Numbered from the stretch's first letter, positions 25,617-34,529 are shown. The stretch is 64,000 bases of DNA from Frigoribacterium sp. PhB116 (GCF_004364285.1 NZ_SOBE01000001.1:124001-188000), one strand, 5' to 3'. Numbers and translations are program-made. The notes: a model not told the origin generated them from the letters alone.

Positions 25617-26837
25617 TCAGCGACGCCCGCCCGCGGCGGCGAGCGCGCGGCAGGGGTCGCTGCCGACGAGCCGGCAGTACACGTCGGACAGCTCGGCTGC
25701 CGACAGCGACCACGGGTGCTCGAGAGCACGCTCGCGGGAGGCGCGTGCCAGTCGCTCCCACAGCTCGCCGTCCCCGAGCAGCCGGGTCACCGTCTCGCCC
25801 CACACGACGGGGTCGCGGGAGTCGAGCACGACGCCGGTCACGCCGTCGACGACCGACTCGCGGAGGCCCCCCGAGGAGGCGGCGACCACGGGGACGCCGC
25901 TGGCCGCGGCCTCGAGGGCGATCAGCCCGTACGTCTCGGAGTGCGACGGCACGAGCACGAGGCGGGCCTCGCGGAGCAGGCTCGCGAGGCCGGGGCGGGT
26001 CTGCGGGCCGAGGAACCGGACGTCGAGCCCCGACTGGTCGGCGAGCGCGGCCAGGTCGCGCTCGTAGCCGGCGAACTCCGTGGAGGCGCCCCCTGCGATC
26101 ACGAGCTCGGGTCGCAGCTCGGCAGGCACCGCGGCCACGGCCTCGATGGCGAGGTCCGGGCCCTTGAGCGGCTCCAGCCGACCGGCGACGACGACGGTGG
26201 GGTGCGAGGCCGTCTCGCCCGCGGCGAGAGGGCGGAACAGCTCGGCGTCCACGCCCGGCAGCACGATCGCGACCCGGGCCGGGTCGCCGCCGAGTCGGCT
26301 CGTGACGGTCTCGGCCTCGGCGTGGCTGATGGCCACCACGGCGTCGGACTCCCGGGCGAGCATCGCCTCGCCGGCGAGCCGGCCGGGCGACTCGGCGCGC
26401 TCGCCGTGCGAGAGGGGAGTGCTGTCCGCCGCCGCGATCGAGTGGAAGCTCTGCACGTGGGGGATCCCGCGCTGCCGTGCGATCGGCAGCGCGGCGACTC
26501 CGCTGAACCAGTGGTGGGAGTGGATCACGTCCCAGGGGCCGAGCTCGGCGAGACGGTCGCGGAACTCGTCGACGAACTCCTCGTGCCGGCCCTTCGGCAC
26601 GGCCTCGACCGGCCCTGCGGTGAGGAACCGGAGCACGACGCCCGGCGCCAGCTCGACGGCCTCGGGCTCGTCGGGGGAGGACCGTCGCGTCAGGATCTCT
26701 ACCTCGTGGCCCGCCGCGCCGAGCGCCTCCGCCTGGTTGCGCACGACGACGTTCATGCCCCCGACGTCGCCCGATCCCGGCTCGGCCCCCGGCGAGGTGT
26801 GGAGCGAGACGAGCGCGATGCGGAGGGGTGAGGTCAC
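25617..26837 (-). CDS. GT4-family glycosyltransferase, MshA-like
   Basis: A 406-residue GT-B glycosyltransferase. The N-terminal donor-side loop GSGDVGGMNVVVRNQAEAL resembles MshA, which transfers GlcNAc to inositol-3-phosphate in mycothiol synthesis. Also seen are HSHHWFSGVAALPIARQRG, the second-domain VVVAGRLEPLKGPDLAIEAV and the catalytic EX7E region ETYGLIALEAAASGVPVVA. The GTG at 26837 gives VTSPLRIALVSLHTSP, the expected first strand. Sucrose-phosphate-synthase-like relatives share these motifs, so MshA identity is likely rather than certain; no other mycothiol gene is nearby. Confidence 0.75.
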   Translation of the reverse strand: MTSPLRIALVSLHTSPGAEPGSGDVGGMNVVVRNQAEALGAAGHEVEILTRRSSPDEPEAVELAPGVVLRFLTAGPVEAVPKGRHEEFVDEFRDRLAELGPWDVIHSHHWFSGVAALPIARQRGIPHVQSFHSIAAADSTPLSHGERAESPGRLAGEAMLARESDAVVAISHAEAETVTSRLGGDPARVAIVLPGVDAELFRPLAAGETASHPTVVVAGRLEPLKGPDLAIEAVAAVPAELRPELVIAGGASTEFAGYERDLAALADQSGLDVRFLGPQTRPGLASLLREARLVLVPSHSETYGLIALEAAASGVPVVAASSGGLRESVVDGVTGVVLDSRDPVVWGETVTRLLGDGELWERLARASRERALEHPWSLSAAELSDVYCRLVGSDPCRALAAAGGRR

Positions 26838-26889
26838 TGCCCGAGCGTACTCGCCGTGGCCCGCACGGCCCGCCCGCCGCCCCCGGGCA

Positions 26890-26895
26890 TACGGT
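26890..26895 (+). promoter_or_regulatory. -10 box TACGGT, leaderless start
   Basis: TACGGT lies 5 nt before the ATG at 26901, with no ribosome binding site between, implying a transcript that starts at or beside the start codon. Confidence 0.5.
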
Positions 26896-26900
26896 GAGGC

Positions 26901-27911
26901 ATGGCGAGCGAGGCGACGATGCTGCAGGTGGGCGACCGCGAGGTCCGGATTTCGAGCCCGGGGCGGGTGCTCTGGCCCGACCTGGGGATCACGAAGCTCG
27001 ACCTCGCCCGGTACCTCGCGACCGTGGGCGACGCGTTCGTCCGGGCGAACGGCGGCCGACCCGTGTCGCTGCAGCGGTTCCCCGCCGGGGTCGACGGAGA
27101 CGACTACTTCTCGAAGAACCCGCCGAAGGGAGCCCCCGAGTTCGTCCGCAGCGTCGAGGTGACCTACCCCAGCGGCCGCTCGCACCCCCAGCTCGTGATC
27201 GACGAGCCCGCCGCCGCGGTCTGGGCCGCGCAGATGAACACGGTGGTGTTCCACCCCTGGGCGTCCCGGGCCGACGCCAGCGACCTGCCCGACCAGCTCC
27301 GCATCGACCTCGACCCCCAGCCGGGCACCGACGTCGACGACGCGGTGCCGGTCGCGCACGAGCTCCGCCGGGTGCTCGCCGACGCGGGCCTCGCCGCGTT
27401 CGTCAAGACGAGCGGCAACCGCGGCCTGCACGTCTTCGCCACGATCGAGCCGACCCGCGAGTTCCTCGACGTGCGGCACGCCGTCATCGCGGCCGCGCGC
27501 GAGCTCGAACGACGCCTCCCCGAGACGGTCACCACGAACTGGTGGAAGGAGGAGCGCGGGCAGCGGATCTTCGTCGACTACAACCAGGCGAACCGCGACC
27601 GCACCATGGCGGGCGCCTGGTCTCCCCGGGCGCTGGCCGCCGCCTCCGTGTCCACGCCCCTCGACTGGAGCGAGCTCGACGGCGTCGACCCGTCGGCGTT
27701 CACCGTCCTCACCGTGCCGGACCGCCTCGCCGCGACCGGCGACCCGTGGGAGCGGATGCACGACGAGCCCGGCACCGTGGACGAGCTGCTCTCGTGGTGG
27801 GAGCGCGACGTCGAGGCGGGACTCGGCGAGCTGCCGTTCCCGCCCGACTTCCCGAAGATGCCGGGGGAGCCGCCCCGCGTGCAGCCCAGCAGGGCCAGGA
27901 AGCAGCCGTAG
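26901..27911 (+). CDS. LigD-type polymerase (Prim-Pol family) protein
   Basis: A 336-residue stand-alone polymerase domain like the PolDom of mycobacterial LigD and Prim-PolC. Seen are SSPGRVLWPDLGITKLDLAR near the N-terminus, FSKNPPKGAPEFV, the metal-binding acidic pair Asp136/Asp138 in LRIDLDPQPG, and the nucleotide-contact region VKTSGNRGLHVFATI. These enzymes fill gaps with NTPs or dNTPs during end joining or excision repair. No ligase or nuclease domain is attached. The convergent neighbour is a LigC-type ligase, but no Ku gene is in the window. Confidence 0.88.
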   Translation: MASEATMLQVGDREVRISSPGRVLWPDLGITKLDLARYLATVGDAFVRANGGRPVSLQRFPAGVDGDDYFSKNPPKGAPEFVRSVEVTYPSGRSHPQLVIDEPAAAVWAAQMNTVVFHPWASRADASDLPDQLRIDLDPQPGTDVDDAVPVAHELRRVLADAGLAAFVKTSGNRGLHVFATIEPTREFLDVRHAVIAAARELERRLPETVTTNWWKEERGQRIFVDYNQANRDRTMAGAWSPRALAAASVSTPLDWSELDGVDPSAFTVLTVPDRLAATGDPWERMHDEPGTVDELLSWWERDVEAGLGELPFPPDFPKMPGEPPRVQPSRARKQP

Positions 27912-27934
27912 GAGGCGCCGCGAGGCTGGCACCT

Positions 27935-28004
27935 CGAGGGCGGGTCGTCGTCGTCGAGGGCGGGTCCGCTGCGACCCGCCCTCGACGCAGGCGACCCGCC
28001 CTCG
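27935..28004. repeat. Four-part palindromic element, copy 1
   Basis: CGAGGGCGGGTC occurs twice directly (27935, 27955) and its inverse GACCCGCCCTCG twice (27973, 27993), each pair spaced exactly 20 bp. The inner copies extend to a perfect 14-bp stem (27953-27966 with 27973-27986) closed by a 6-nt loop. It separates the convergent polymerase and ligase genes, so it probably terminates both. An element of the same design lies at 38225-38296. Confidence 0.75.
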
Positions 28005-28010
28005 GCGTGG

Positions 28011-29108
28011 TCAGGGCCGGACGAGCACCTCGCCGAGGTCGTACGCCGCCGGCACCTCGAGCTGGTCGAAGCCGCACGACGCGGCCTCGCGGTCGTCGCG
28101 CCAGCGCTCGACCTGCACCGTGTGCCGGAACCTCGCGCCCTCCATCTGGTCGTAGCGCACCTCCACGACGCGCTCGGGTCTCAGCGGCACGTACGAGACG
28201 TCCTTCCCCGACGAGAAGCGGCTGCGGTCCGTCTCGGCGTGCGCGACGCCTCCGTCGTCGTCGCGCCGCACCAGGTCGGCGAGCTCGTCGACGAGCTCGA
28301 GGCGACGGGCGTCCGAGAACGCGGAGGCGCCTCCCACGTTCCGCAGCTCGCCCGCGGAGTCGTGCAGCCCCAGCAGCAGCGACCCCACGCCCCGACCGCT
28401 CTTGTGCACCCGGTAGCCGAGCACCACGCAGTCGGCCGTGCGGTGGTGCTTGACCTTGAGCATCGTCCGCTTCCCGGGCAGGTAGGAGGCGGCGAGCGGC
28501 TTGGCCACGACGCCGTCGAGCCCTGCCCCCTCGAACTCGACGAGCCACCGACGGGCGACGTCGGCGTCGGTCGTCGTCCGGCTGAGGTGCAGGGGAGCGG
28601 CCGCCCCGTCGAGCAAGCGCTCGAGCGCGGCACGGCGCTCGCCGAAGGGCCGGTCGAGCAGGCTCTCCTCGCCCTCCGCGAGCAGGTCGAAGGCCACGAA
28701 GGAGGCGGGGGTCTCGACCGAGAGCTTGGCCACACGCGAGGCCGCCGGGTGGATCCGCTGCGACAGGGCGTCCCAGTCGAGGCGTTCGCCGCCGTGGTCG
28801 CCGCGGCGCAGGACGATCTCGCCGTCGAGCACGCAGGGCCCGGGCAGGCGCTCGCCGAGGGCCTCGACGAGCTCGGGGAAGTACCGCGTCAGCGGCTTCG
28901 AGCCGCGGCTGCCGATCTCGAGCTGCTCGCCGTCCCAGTAGACGAGGCCGCGGAAGCCGTCCCACTTCGGCTCGTACGACAGGCCGCCCCCGACGCTGTC
29001 GGCGTCGGGCACGCTCGTGACCGCCTTAGCGAGCATCGGCGCGACCGGGTCGGCGGCGGTGGGGACGCCTGCAGCGGCGGACGGGCTCGTGTCGGAGGAC
29101 GGCGTCAT
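28011..29108 (-). CDS. ligC: ATP-dependent DNA ligase, LigC type
   Basis: A 365-residue ligase. The adenylated lysine is Lys48 in EPKWDGFRG. Downstream nucleotidyltransferase motifs are VLDGEIVLRRGD, FVAFDLLAEGEE, GLDGVVAKP and MLKVKHHRTADCVVLGYRV, followed by an OB-fold C-terminus with GRGVGSLLLGL. Length and organisation match LigC, the minimal ligase that in mycobacteria works with Prim-PolC in repair. It is convergent to such a polymerase here. The ATG at 29108 has CAGACT 6 nt upstream, suggesting leaderless initiation; a Ser/Ala-rich lead of about 20 residues precedes the fold. Confidence 0.9.
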   Translation of the reverse strand: MTPSSDTSPSAAAGVPTAADPVAPMLAKAVTSVPDADSVGGGLSYEPKWDGFRGLVYWDGEQLEIGSRGSKPLTRYFPELVEALGERLPGPCVLDGEIVLRRGDHGGERLDWDALSQRIHPAASRVAKLSVETPASFVAFDLLAEGEESLLDRPFGERRAALERLLDGAAAPLHLSRTTTDADVARRWLVEFEGAGLDGVVAKPLAASYLPGKRTMLKVKHHRTADCVVLGYRVHKSGRGVGSLLLGLHDSAGELRNVGGASAFSDARRLELVDELADLVRRDDDGGVAHAETDRSRFSSGKDVSYVPLRPERVVEVRYDQMEGARFRHTVQVERWRDDREAASCGFDQLEVPAAYDLGEVLVRP

Positions 29109-29144
29109 CGCTCGAGTCTGCTCGCAGGCGCGAGGCTGCGCACT

Positions 29145-29204
29145 GCACCGGGTTCCGTACACTGCACCGGGTCTAGACGTGGTGCAGTGTACGGAACCCG
29201 GTGC
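29145..29204. repeat. Perfect 24-bp inverted repeat
   Basis: Arms 29145-29168 and 29181-29204 are exact reverse complements of 24 nt, around a 12-nt centre that contains the palindrome GTCTAGAC. CACTGCACCGGGT is also directly repeated at 29141 and 29159. It lies in the 156-bp gap between the ligC start and the end of the MBL hydrolase gene. It may be the MBL terminator, but the arms are unusually long and perfect. Confidence 0.7.
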
Positions 29205-29264
29205 GATGTCGTGCAGGGTGGCACGGCGGCCGGATCGCGCCGCCGCCGGGCCGCGCGGCGGCGG

Positions 29265-30335
29265 TCAGCTCGCGAGGTCGCCGGCGCGGCCCGCCGCGCG
29301 CAGGTGCCACTCGGTCTGCGCCAGGGCCGACGCGAGCGGCAGGCCGCTCATCGACCGGAGCCCGCCGCGCCAGCCCGTCATGGCCTCGGCGACCTGCCAG
29401 ACCGACGGTGCCGCGCTCGAGCCGCGGCGGGCTGCGTGGCCGTCGGCGCCGTCGGCACCGCCGAGCAGCCCGTCGAGGGCGCCCAGGGCGTCTCGGGTGC
29501 GCTCCTCGCGGTGCGCGACGAGCGCCTCCGCCCGCTCCGTGAGCCCGACGAACCGGTACTCGTGGCCGGGGCAGACCTCGAGTGCGTCGGCGCCCGGCCG
29601 GTCGAGCTCGACGACGCGAGCAAGCGAGGCGAGCACGTCGTCGAGCGGGTCGGCGGCGGTGCGGCCGCCGAGGCCGATCCCCGGGTTGATCGTCGGCAGC
29701 ACGTGGTCGCCCGTGAAGATCAGCCGCTGCTCGGGCTCGACCAGGCAGAGGTGCCCCGACGTGTGGCCGGGCGTGTGCACCGCGCGAAGACGACGCCCCG
29801 CGACCGGCAGCTCGTCGCCGTCGTCGAGCAGCAGGTCGGGGACGACGTCGACGAGGAGGCGGCCTGAGCCCCACGAGGCGACCAGCGCCTCCTGCGCCTC
29901 GGCCGGCACCTGCCAGCGCACGAGGTCCGCGTCGGCCGCGACCGCGTCGTCGGCCCGGCTGGCGAGCGCGCGCTGCTCGGCGGGGTGCATCGCGAGGCGG
30001 GCGCCCGTGGCGCGTCGGACGGCGTCGGCCGCCCCGAGGTGGTCGACGTGCAGGTGGGTGGCCACGATCAGGTCGACGTCGTCCAGCCGGTGGTCGATCT
30101 CGTGCAGGGCGGCGTCGAGCCGGTCGACGGCGTCGGGGGAGGGCCAGCCCGGGTCGATCAGCGTCAGCCGCCCGTCGGAGCCCTCGACGAGGTAGCTGTA
30201 CGAGAAGTCGGCGACGGAGGAGGTGGCCGGCGAGGTCAGCGACCAGACGCCGTGCCGCACCTCCTCGAGCGGAGGGACCGTGCCCGTACGCAGGGCCTCG
30301 GCCTGCACGGGGCTGAGCGGAGCAGGGGCAGGCAT
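29265..30335 (-). CDS. Metallo-beta-lactamase-fold hydrolase
   Basis: A 356-residue MBL-superfamily protein. The zinc-binding motif is THLHVDHLG (His94, His96, Asp98, His99); further ligands are in HTPGHTSGHL and FTGDHVLPTINPGIG, with a last His in VCPGHEYRF. The C-terminal 90 residues form an extra helical domain (ALGALDGLL...), as in thioesterase- or lactonase-like members. The substrate is unknown. TAGGCT lies 6 nt before the ATG on the minus strand, so the mRNA is probably leaderless. Confidence 0.88.
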   Translation of the reverse strand: MPAPAPLSPVQAEALRTGTVPPLEEVRHGVWSLTSPATSSVADFSYSYLVEGSDGRLTLIDPGWPSPDAVDRLDAALHEIDHRLDDVDLIVATHLHVDHLGAADAVRRATGARLAMHPAEQRALASRADDAVAADADLVRWQVPAEAQEALVASWGSGRLLVDVVPDLLLDDGDELPVAGRRLRAVHTPGHTSGHLCLVEPEQRLIFTGDHVLPTINPGIGLGGRTAADPLDDVLASLARVVELDRPGADALEVCPGHEYRFVGLTERAEALVAHREERTRDALGALDGLLGGADGADGHAARRGSSAAPSVWQVAEAMTGWRGGLRSMSGLPLASALAQTEWHLRAAGRAGDLAS

Positions 30336-30341
30336 CCGCCG

Positions 30342-30347
30342 AGCCTA
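30342..30347 (-). promoter_or_regulatory. -10 box TAGGCT of the MBL gene, leaderless start
   Basis: On the minus strand TAGGCT stands 6 nt before the ATG at 30335, with no Shine-Dalgarno sequence; identical in hexamer to the TetR-gene box. Confidence 0.5.
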
Positions 30348-30368
30348 GCCCGCCCCCTCCGCCCGACC

Positions 30369-31397
30369 TCAGCCCTGGGCGACGTCGATCAGCACCTTGC
30401 CGGTGACCCCGCCCTCGACGGCGTCGTGGGCCGCGGCCGTCTGCTCGAGCGAGTAGCGGTGCAGCGGCAGTCCTGCCTCCTCGCCGACCGGCAGGGCGCC
30501 GTCGCGGACGGCCGCGGTGACGTCCTCGGCAGCCGCCTGCAGCGCTTCCTCGCCCACCGTGTAGAGCAGCACGAACTGGTAGCGCGTGTTGGTGCCCATG
30601 TTCGCGCGGAGCGGCAGCTCGACCGTGTCGCCGCCGTCGTTGGCGTAGATCGCGACCGAGGCGCGGGTCGAGACGACGGCCGCGACCAGCTCCGCGTTCT
30701 GCCGGATCGACACCTCGACGACGATCTGCACGCCGTCGGGCGCGATGCGGCGGATCTCGGCGGCGGCGTCCTGCTCCTTGTAGTTCACGACGTGGTGGGC
30801 GCCGGCCGCCCGGGCGAGCGCGGCCTTCTCCTCGCTCGAGATCGTCGTGACGACGGTGGCACCCGCCCAGGCTGCGAGCTGGATCGCGGCGTGGCCGACG
30901 GCTCCCGCGCCGCCCGAGACGAGCACGGTCACGCCGTCGAGCGCGCCGGGCGACAGCCGTGACGGCCCGTCCTCGTGCACGGTGAGGGCTCGGTGCGCGG
31001 TCATGGCCGGCACGCCGAGGCTCGCGCCCAGGTCGAACGAGGCGCCCTCGGGCAGCGGGACGACGCGCGACCGCGGCAGCACCGTGTACTCCTGGGCGGT
31101 GCCGGTCGCGTGCCCGTTCGCCGAGATGAACGACCAGACCCGGTCGCCGACCGCGAGGTCGTCCACGCCCTCGCCGACGGCGTCCACGACGCCCGAGCCG
31201 TCCTGGTTCGGCACGATCACGGGGAACGGCACGTCGCCCCCGCTCGTCTCGCCCGTGCGCGACTTCCAGTCGGTCGGGTTCACGCCCGACGCGACGACGC
31301 GCACGCGCACCTCGCCGGCCCCCGGCTCGGGCACCTCGCGCTCGACGAGGTGCAGGACGGACGACGGACCGGTCTCGGTGTAGGTGATCGACTTCAT
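30369..31397 (-). CDS. NADPH:quinone oxidoreductase-like MDR-family enzyme
   Basis: A 342-residue zinc-free medium-chain dehydrogenase/reductase. The N-terminal domain has VRVVASGVNPTDWKSRTG; the nucleotide-binding turn is VLVSGGAGAVGHAAIQLAAW (AxxGxxG); the start of the coenzyme domain is preceded by LGVPAMTAHRAL. No structural or catalytic zinc cysteines are seen, as expected for QOR/zeta-crystallin types, which reduce quinones or enones with NADPH. It ends 33 bp before the MBL gene on the same strand and is divergent from a histidine kinase gene. Confidence 0.87.
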   Translation of the reverse strand: MKSITYTETGPSSVLHLVEREVPEPGAGEVRVRVVASGVNPTDWKSRTGETSGGDVPFPVIVPNQDGSGVVDAVGEGVDDLAVGDRVWSFISANGHATGTAQEYTVLPRSRVVPLPEGASFDLGASLGVPAMTAHRALTVHEDGPSRLSPGALDGVTVLVSGGAGAVGHAAIQLAAWAGATVVTTISSEEKAALARAAGAHHVVNYKEQDAAAEIRRIAPDGVQIVVEVSIRQNAELVAAVVSTRASVAIYANDGGDTVELPLRANMGTNTRYQFVLLYTVGEEALQAAAEDVTAAVRDGALPVGEEAGLPLHRYSLEQTAAAHDAVEGGVTGKVLIDVAQG

Positions 31398-31463
31398 GCC
31401 CCCAGTCAACGACGCGGGCTCCGTGCGTGTTCCGTCGGGGCCGACATCGGCGAGGATGTGCAC

Positions 31464-32903
31464 ATGAGCACACCTCGGGGGGAGGGCGGCAGCGGTGCCG
31501 TCCCGCACTGGACGACCGTCGCCCGGCCCGTCGACCGCACGCCCGCCTCCGCCGCGGACCCCCGCCCCTCCGGGGTCGTCGCCTGGGTCGCCGTCGTCTC
31601 GGTGCTCGTCATCGTCGCGGTCGCGGTCGCCGCCCTCTTCGCCGCCCGCGGCCTCGCCGAGGCCGAGTCGGTCCGCGACGCCGCGGACCGGGCGGACCGC
31701 ATCGCCGACGCGATCGTCGAGCCTGCCCTCACCGACGCGCTGGTCGACGGGGACGAGGAGGCGCGTCGCGCCATGGACGACGAGGTCCGCGACCACGTGC
31801 TCAGCTCGAGCATCGTCCGCGTCAAGATCTGGGACGACACCGGCCGCGTCGTCTGGTCCGACGAGCCCGCGCTGAACGACCGCCGGTTCACCCTCGACGA
31901 GGACGACCTCGAGGCGCTCGCCGGAGGGGCGGCGGGCGTCGAGGCCGAGGTCAGCGACCTCACCGCCCCCGAGAACGAGTACGAGCGCGACCGCGGCAAG
32001 CTGCTCGAGGCCTACCGGGCCGTCGAGACGCCGGGCGGGCAGACGCTGCTGTTCGAGGTGTACTTCCGCTACGACGAGGTGCTGCAGCGCAGCGGCCAGC
32101 TGTTCGCCGGGTTCGCGGGCATCACGATCGGCAGCATCGTGCTCGTCGTGCTGCTGTTGCTGCCGGTGCTGCGGCAGCTGCTGCGGGCGCTCGACCGGGC
32201 CAGGATCCAGCGCGAGGCGTTGCTCGAGCGCGCGCTCGACGCGAGCGCCGCCGAGCGACGCCGCATCGCGGGGGCGCTGCACGACGGCGTGGTGCAGGAC
32301 CTCGTGGGCGCCTCGCTCGCGGTCTCGGCCGAGTCCGGCTCGGCCCGGGCGCGCGGCGACGTCACCACGGCCGACGGGCTCGACCGGGTGGCCGGCGCGC
32401 TGCGCGGCAGCGTCGGGGGCCTGCGCTCGCTGCTCGTCGACATCTACCCGCCGAACCTCGCGAGAGCGGGCATCGGCCCGGCGCTCGACGACCTCGCGGC
32501 GGGCGTGCGGTCGCGCGGGGTCGCCGTCGTGCTCGAGGCCGACGCGGCCTCGGCGCTGGACGACGAGGGCCAGCGGCTGGTGTTCCGGGTGGTGCAGGAG
32601 TGCCTGGCCAACGTCGTGGCCCACGCCCGCGCCTCCGTCGTGTCGGTCACTGCAGAGCAGCCTGACGAGGGCGGCGTCGTCGTCACGATCGCCGACGACG
32701 GCGCGGGGTTCGACCCCGAGCTGCTGACCCGCCCCGAGCCCGACCACTTCGGCCTGCGGGTGCTCGCCGACGTCGCGAGCGCAGGAGGCGCGGGCCTCGA
32801 CCTGCGGACCGCGCCCGGCCGGGGCTCGCGGTGGCGCCTCACCCTGCCGGCGTCCGCCGTGGCGAGCGCGGCCGCCGCGGGCGTCCCCGGGAGCCGGTCG
32901 TGA
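31464..32903 (+). CDS. Sensor histidine kinase, NarL/DesK type
   Basis: A 479-residue membrane kinase. Two helices, at about 37-60 (VVAWVAVVSVLVIVAVAVAA) and 215-238, enclose a roughly 150-residue extracellular sensor domain. The HisKA_3 box is ERRRIAGALHDGVVQDL with His273. The HATPase region has the N-box VVQECLANVVAHA and G-box IADDGAGFDP. The start ATG precedes a Gly-rich lead. The stop overlaps the response-regulator start (GTGA), forming a two-component pair. The signal is unknown; the target may be the divergent oxidoreductase or the following secreted protein. Confidence 0.9.
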   Translation: MSTPRGEGGSGAVPHWTTVARPVDRTPASAADPRPSGVVAWVAVVSVLVIVAVAVAALFAARGLAEAESVRDAADRADRIADAIVEPALTDALVDGDEEARRAMDDEVRDHVLSSSIVRVKIWDDTGRVVWSDEPALNDRRFTLDEDDLEALAGGAAGVEAEVSDLTAPENEYERDRGKLLEAYRAVETPGGQTLLFEVYFRYDEVLQRSGQLFAGFAGITIGSIVLVVLLLLPVLRQLLRALDRARIQREALLERALDASAAERRRIAGALHDGVVQDLVGASLAVSAESGSARARGDVTTADGLDRVAGALRGSVGGLRSLLVDIYPPNLARAGIGPALDDLAAGVRSRGVAVVLEADAASALDDEGQRLVFRVVQECLANVVAHARASVVSVTAEQPDEGGVVVTIADDGAGFDPELLTRPEPDHFGLRVLADVASAGGAGLDLRTAPGRGSRWRLTLPASAVASAAAAGVPGSRS

Positions 32904-33565
32904 TCCGCGTCCTCGTGGTCGACGACCACCCGCTGGTCCGACAGGGGCTCCGGTCGCTCGTCGACCAGGCCGAGGGGATCGTGGTGGTCGAGGAGGCGGC
33001 GGACGGCGAGCGAGGAGTCGCCGCGGCCGCCCTGCACCGGCCGGACGTCGTGCTCATGGACCTCTCCATGCCCGGCATCGGCGGCGTGGAGGCGACCCGC
33101 CGCGTCGTGGCGGCCGACCCGAGCGTGCACGTCGTGGTCCTGACGTCCGTGCCCGACGCCTCCTCGGTCCGGGAGGCGCTGGCCGCCGGGGCCGTCGGCT
33201 ACCTGCTCAAGGACGCCGAGCCCACGAGCGTCGTGGCCGGCGTCCGGGCGGCGGCGGCGGGCGGCGCGCCCCTCGACCCGCGCGCGGCCAGGGCCCTGCT
33301 GCCGGACAGGTCGACGCCGGACGGCCCGACGCGCACGCCGGCGACGTCCGCACCGGCCCCCGATCCCGATCCGGCCCCGCTCGTCTCCGGTCGCGAGGCC
33401 GAGGTGCTGCGCCTCGTCGCCCGCGGCCTCGCGAACAAGCAGATCGGGACCGAGCTCGGCATCAGCGAGCGCACGGTCAAGGCGCACGTCGGCAGCGTCT
33501 TCCGCCGGATCGGCGTCGCCGACCGGACGAGCGCCGCGCTCTGGGCGCGCGACCACGGGTACTAG
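32900..33565 (+). CDS. LuxR/NarL-type response regulator
   Basis: A 221-residue regulator starting at a GTG that overlaps the kinase stop. The receiver has Asp8/Asp9, phosphoacceptor Asp54 in VVLMDLSMPG and Lys104 in YLLKDAE. After a Pro/Asp-rich linker (about 128-155), the DNA-binding domain carries SGREAEVLRLVARGLANKQI and SERTVKAHVGSVFRRIGV. It is the cognate partner of the upstream kinase. Its target cannot be told from the sequence, but the secreted protein gene 91 bp downstream is a candidate. Confidence 0.92.
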   Translation: MIRVLVVDDHPLVRQGLRSLVDQAEGIVVVEEAADGERGVAAAALHRPDVVLMDLSMPGIGGVEATRRVVAADPSVHVVVLTSVPDASSVREALAAGAVGYLLKDAEPTSVVAGVRAAAAGGAPLDPRAARALLPDRSTPDGPTRTPATSAPAPDPDPAPLVSGREAEVLRLVARGLANKQIGTELGISERTVKAHVGSVFRRIGVADRTSAALWARDHGY

Positions 33566-33656
33566 TACCAAGGTCCGATGGTGTGCCGGGACGCCCGCGG
33601 CGAAAGTGGTCGCAGGCCCGGGGGACGGGCCGTCCACCCTCCACGAGGAGCCCGCC

Positions 33657-34529
33657 ATGACCACCACCACATCTCTCGGCCGCACGGCCCGTCAGCTCCG
33701 CTCGGCGGTCCTCGTCGCGGCTGTCGTCGCCGGGTCGCTGGCCCTCTCGGCCGGCCCGGCCAGCGCCTCCGGCAAGACCAGCGCGGGCGGCGACTACCGC
33801 GTCACGATCGGCAGCACGACCTACGACCCGGCGCCCGGCAAGAGCGTCAAGGTCAGCGGGATCGTCCCCTCCGGCCGCATCGCGGTGCGGGGCGTCAACA
33901 ACGGCTTCGACATCGACGTCGCGACCCTGGGCGTCTACGACTACACGCTGACCGGCGCGCCGGACACGCAGCGCATGGTCACCAAGCCGACCGTCGTGTT
34001 CGCCTCGAAGGTGCCGACCCTCACGGCGGCTCAGCTCGCCGGGGCGACGATCACGAGGCTCGAGGTCAAGGACGACACCCTCGTCGTGCTCTTCAGCTCC
34101 GCGGGCGGGACCTTCAAGATCCAGGCGAAGGACGGCGCCCAGGGCGGCATCTTCCAGATGGAGTCCGAGTTCGGCGCACCCGTCGAGTTCACGCACACCC
34201 TCGGCGCCGGCCTGTTCTACTTCGCCAACCAGTACACGGGCAAGGTCAATTTCGGCGACGGCGTCGACCCCGTCACCTCGGGTGCCGGAGCGCACCAGAT
34301 GCTGCTCGGCAAGGACAGCCCCCAGGTCGCGACGAAGACCCTGCAGACCGGCACCGTCACGAAGTGGGTCGTCCAGTCGGGCGGCCGCCTCGGGGGAGTG
34401 CTCGGCGAGGACGCGATCGAGCTGAGCGCCGGCGCCACGAACTGCACGAGCCAGTGCCAGGCGCAGAACCAGATCCGCGGCTCGCTGCCGGTGCCGCCGC
34501 TGCCGACCGACCCGACGCCGATCGGCTGA
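33657..34529 (+). CDS. Secreted protein of unknown function
   Basis: A 290-residue protein with a clear Sec signal peptide: basic start, hydrophobic core SAVLVAAVVAGSLALSA and cleavage after ASA near residue 38. The mature part is rich in Gly, Thr and beta-strand patterns (GGDYRVTIGSTTYDPAPGKS), with one cysteine pair in NCTSQCQAQN near the C-terminus and a Pro-rich end. No membrane anchor, sortase motif or catalytic motif is visible. A GAGGAG ribosome binding site precedes the ATG. It follows the two-component system on the same strand and could be its target. Confidence 0.78.
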   Translation: MTTTTSLGRTARQLRSAVLVAAVVAGSLALSAGPASASGKTSAGGDYRVTIGSTTYDPAPGKSVKVSGIVPSGRIAVRGVNNGFDIDVATLGVYDYTLTGAPDTQRMVTKPTVVFASKVPTLTAAQLAGATITRLEVKDDTLVVLFSSAGGTFKIQAKDGAQGGIFQMESEFGAPVEFTHTLGAGLFYFANQYTGKVNFGDGVDPVTSGAGAHQMLLGKDSPQVATKTLQTGTVTKWVVQSGGRLGGVLGEDAIELSAGATNCTSQCQAQNQIRGSLPVPPLPTDPTPIG

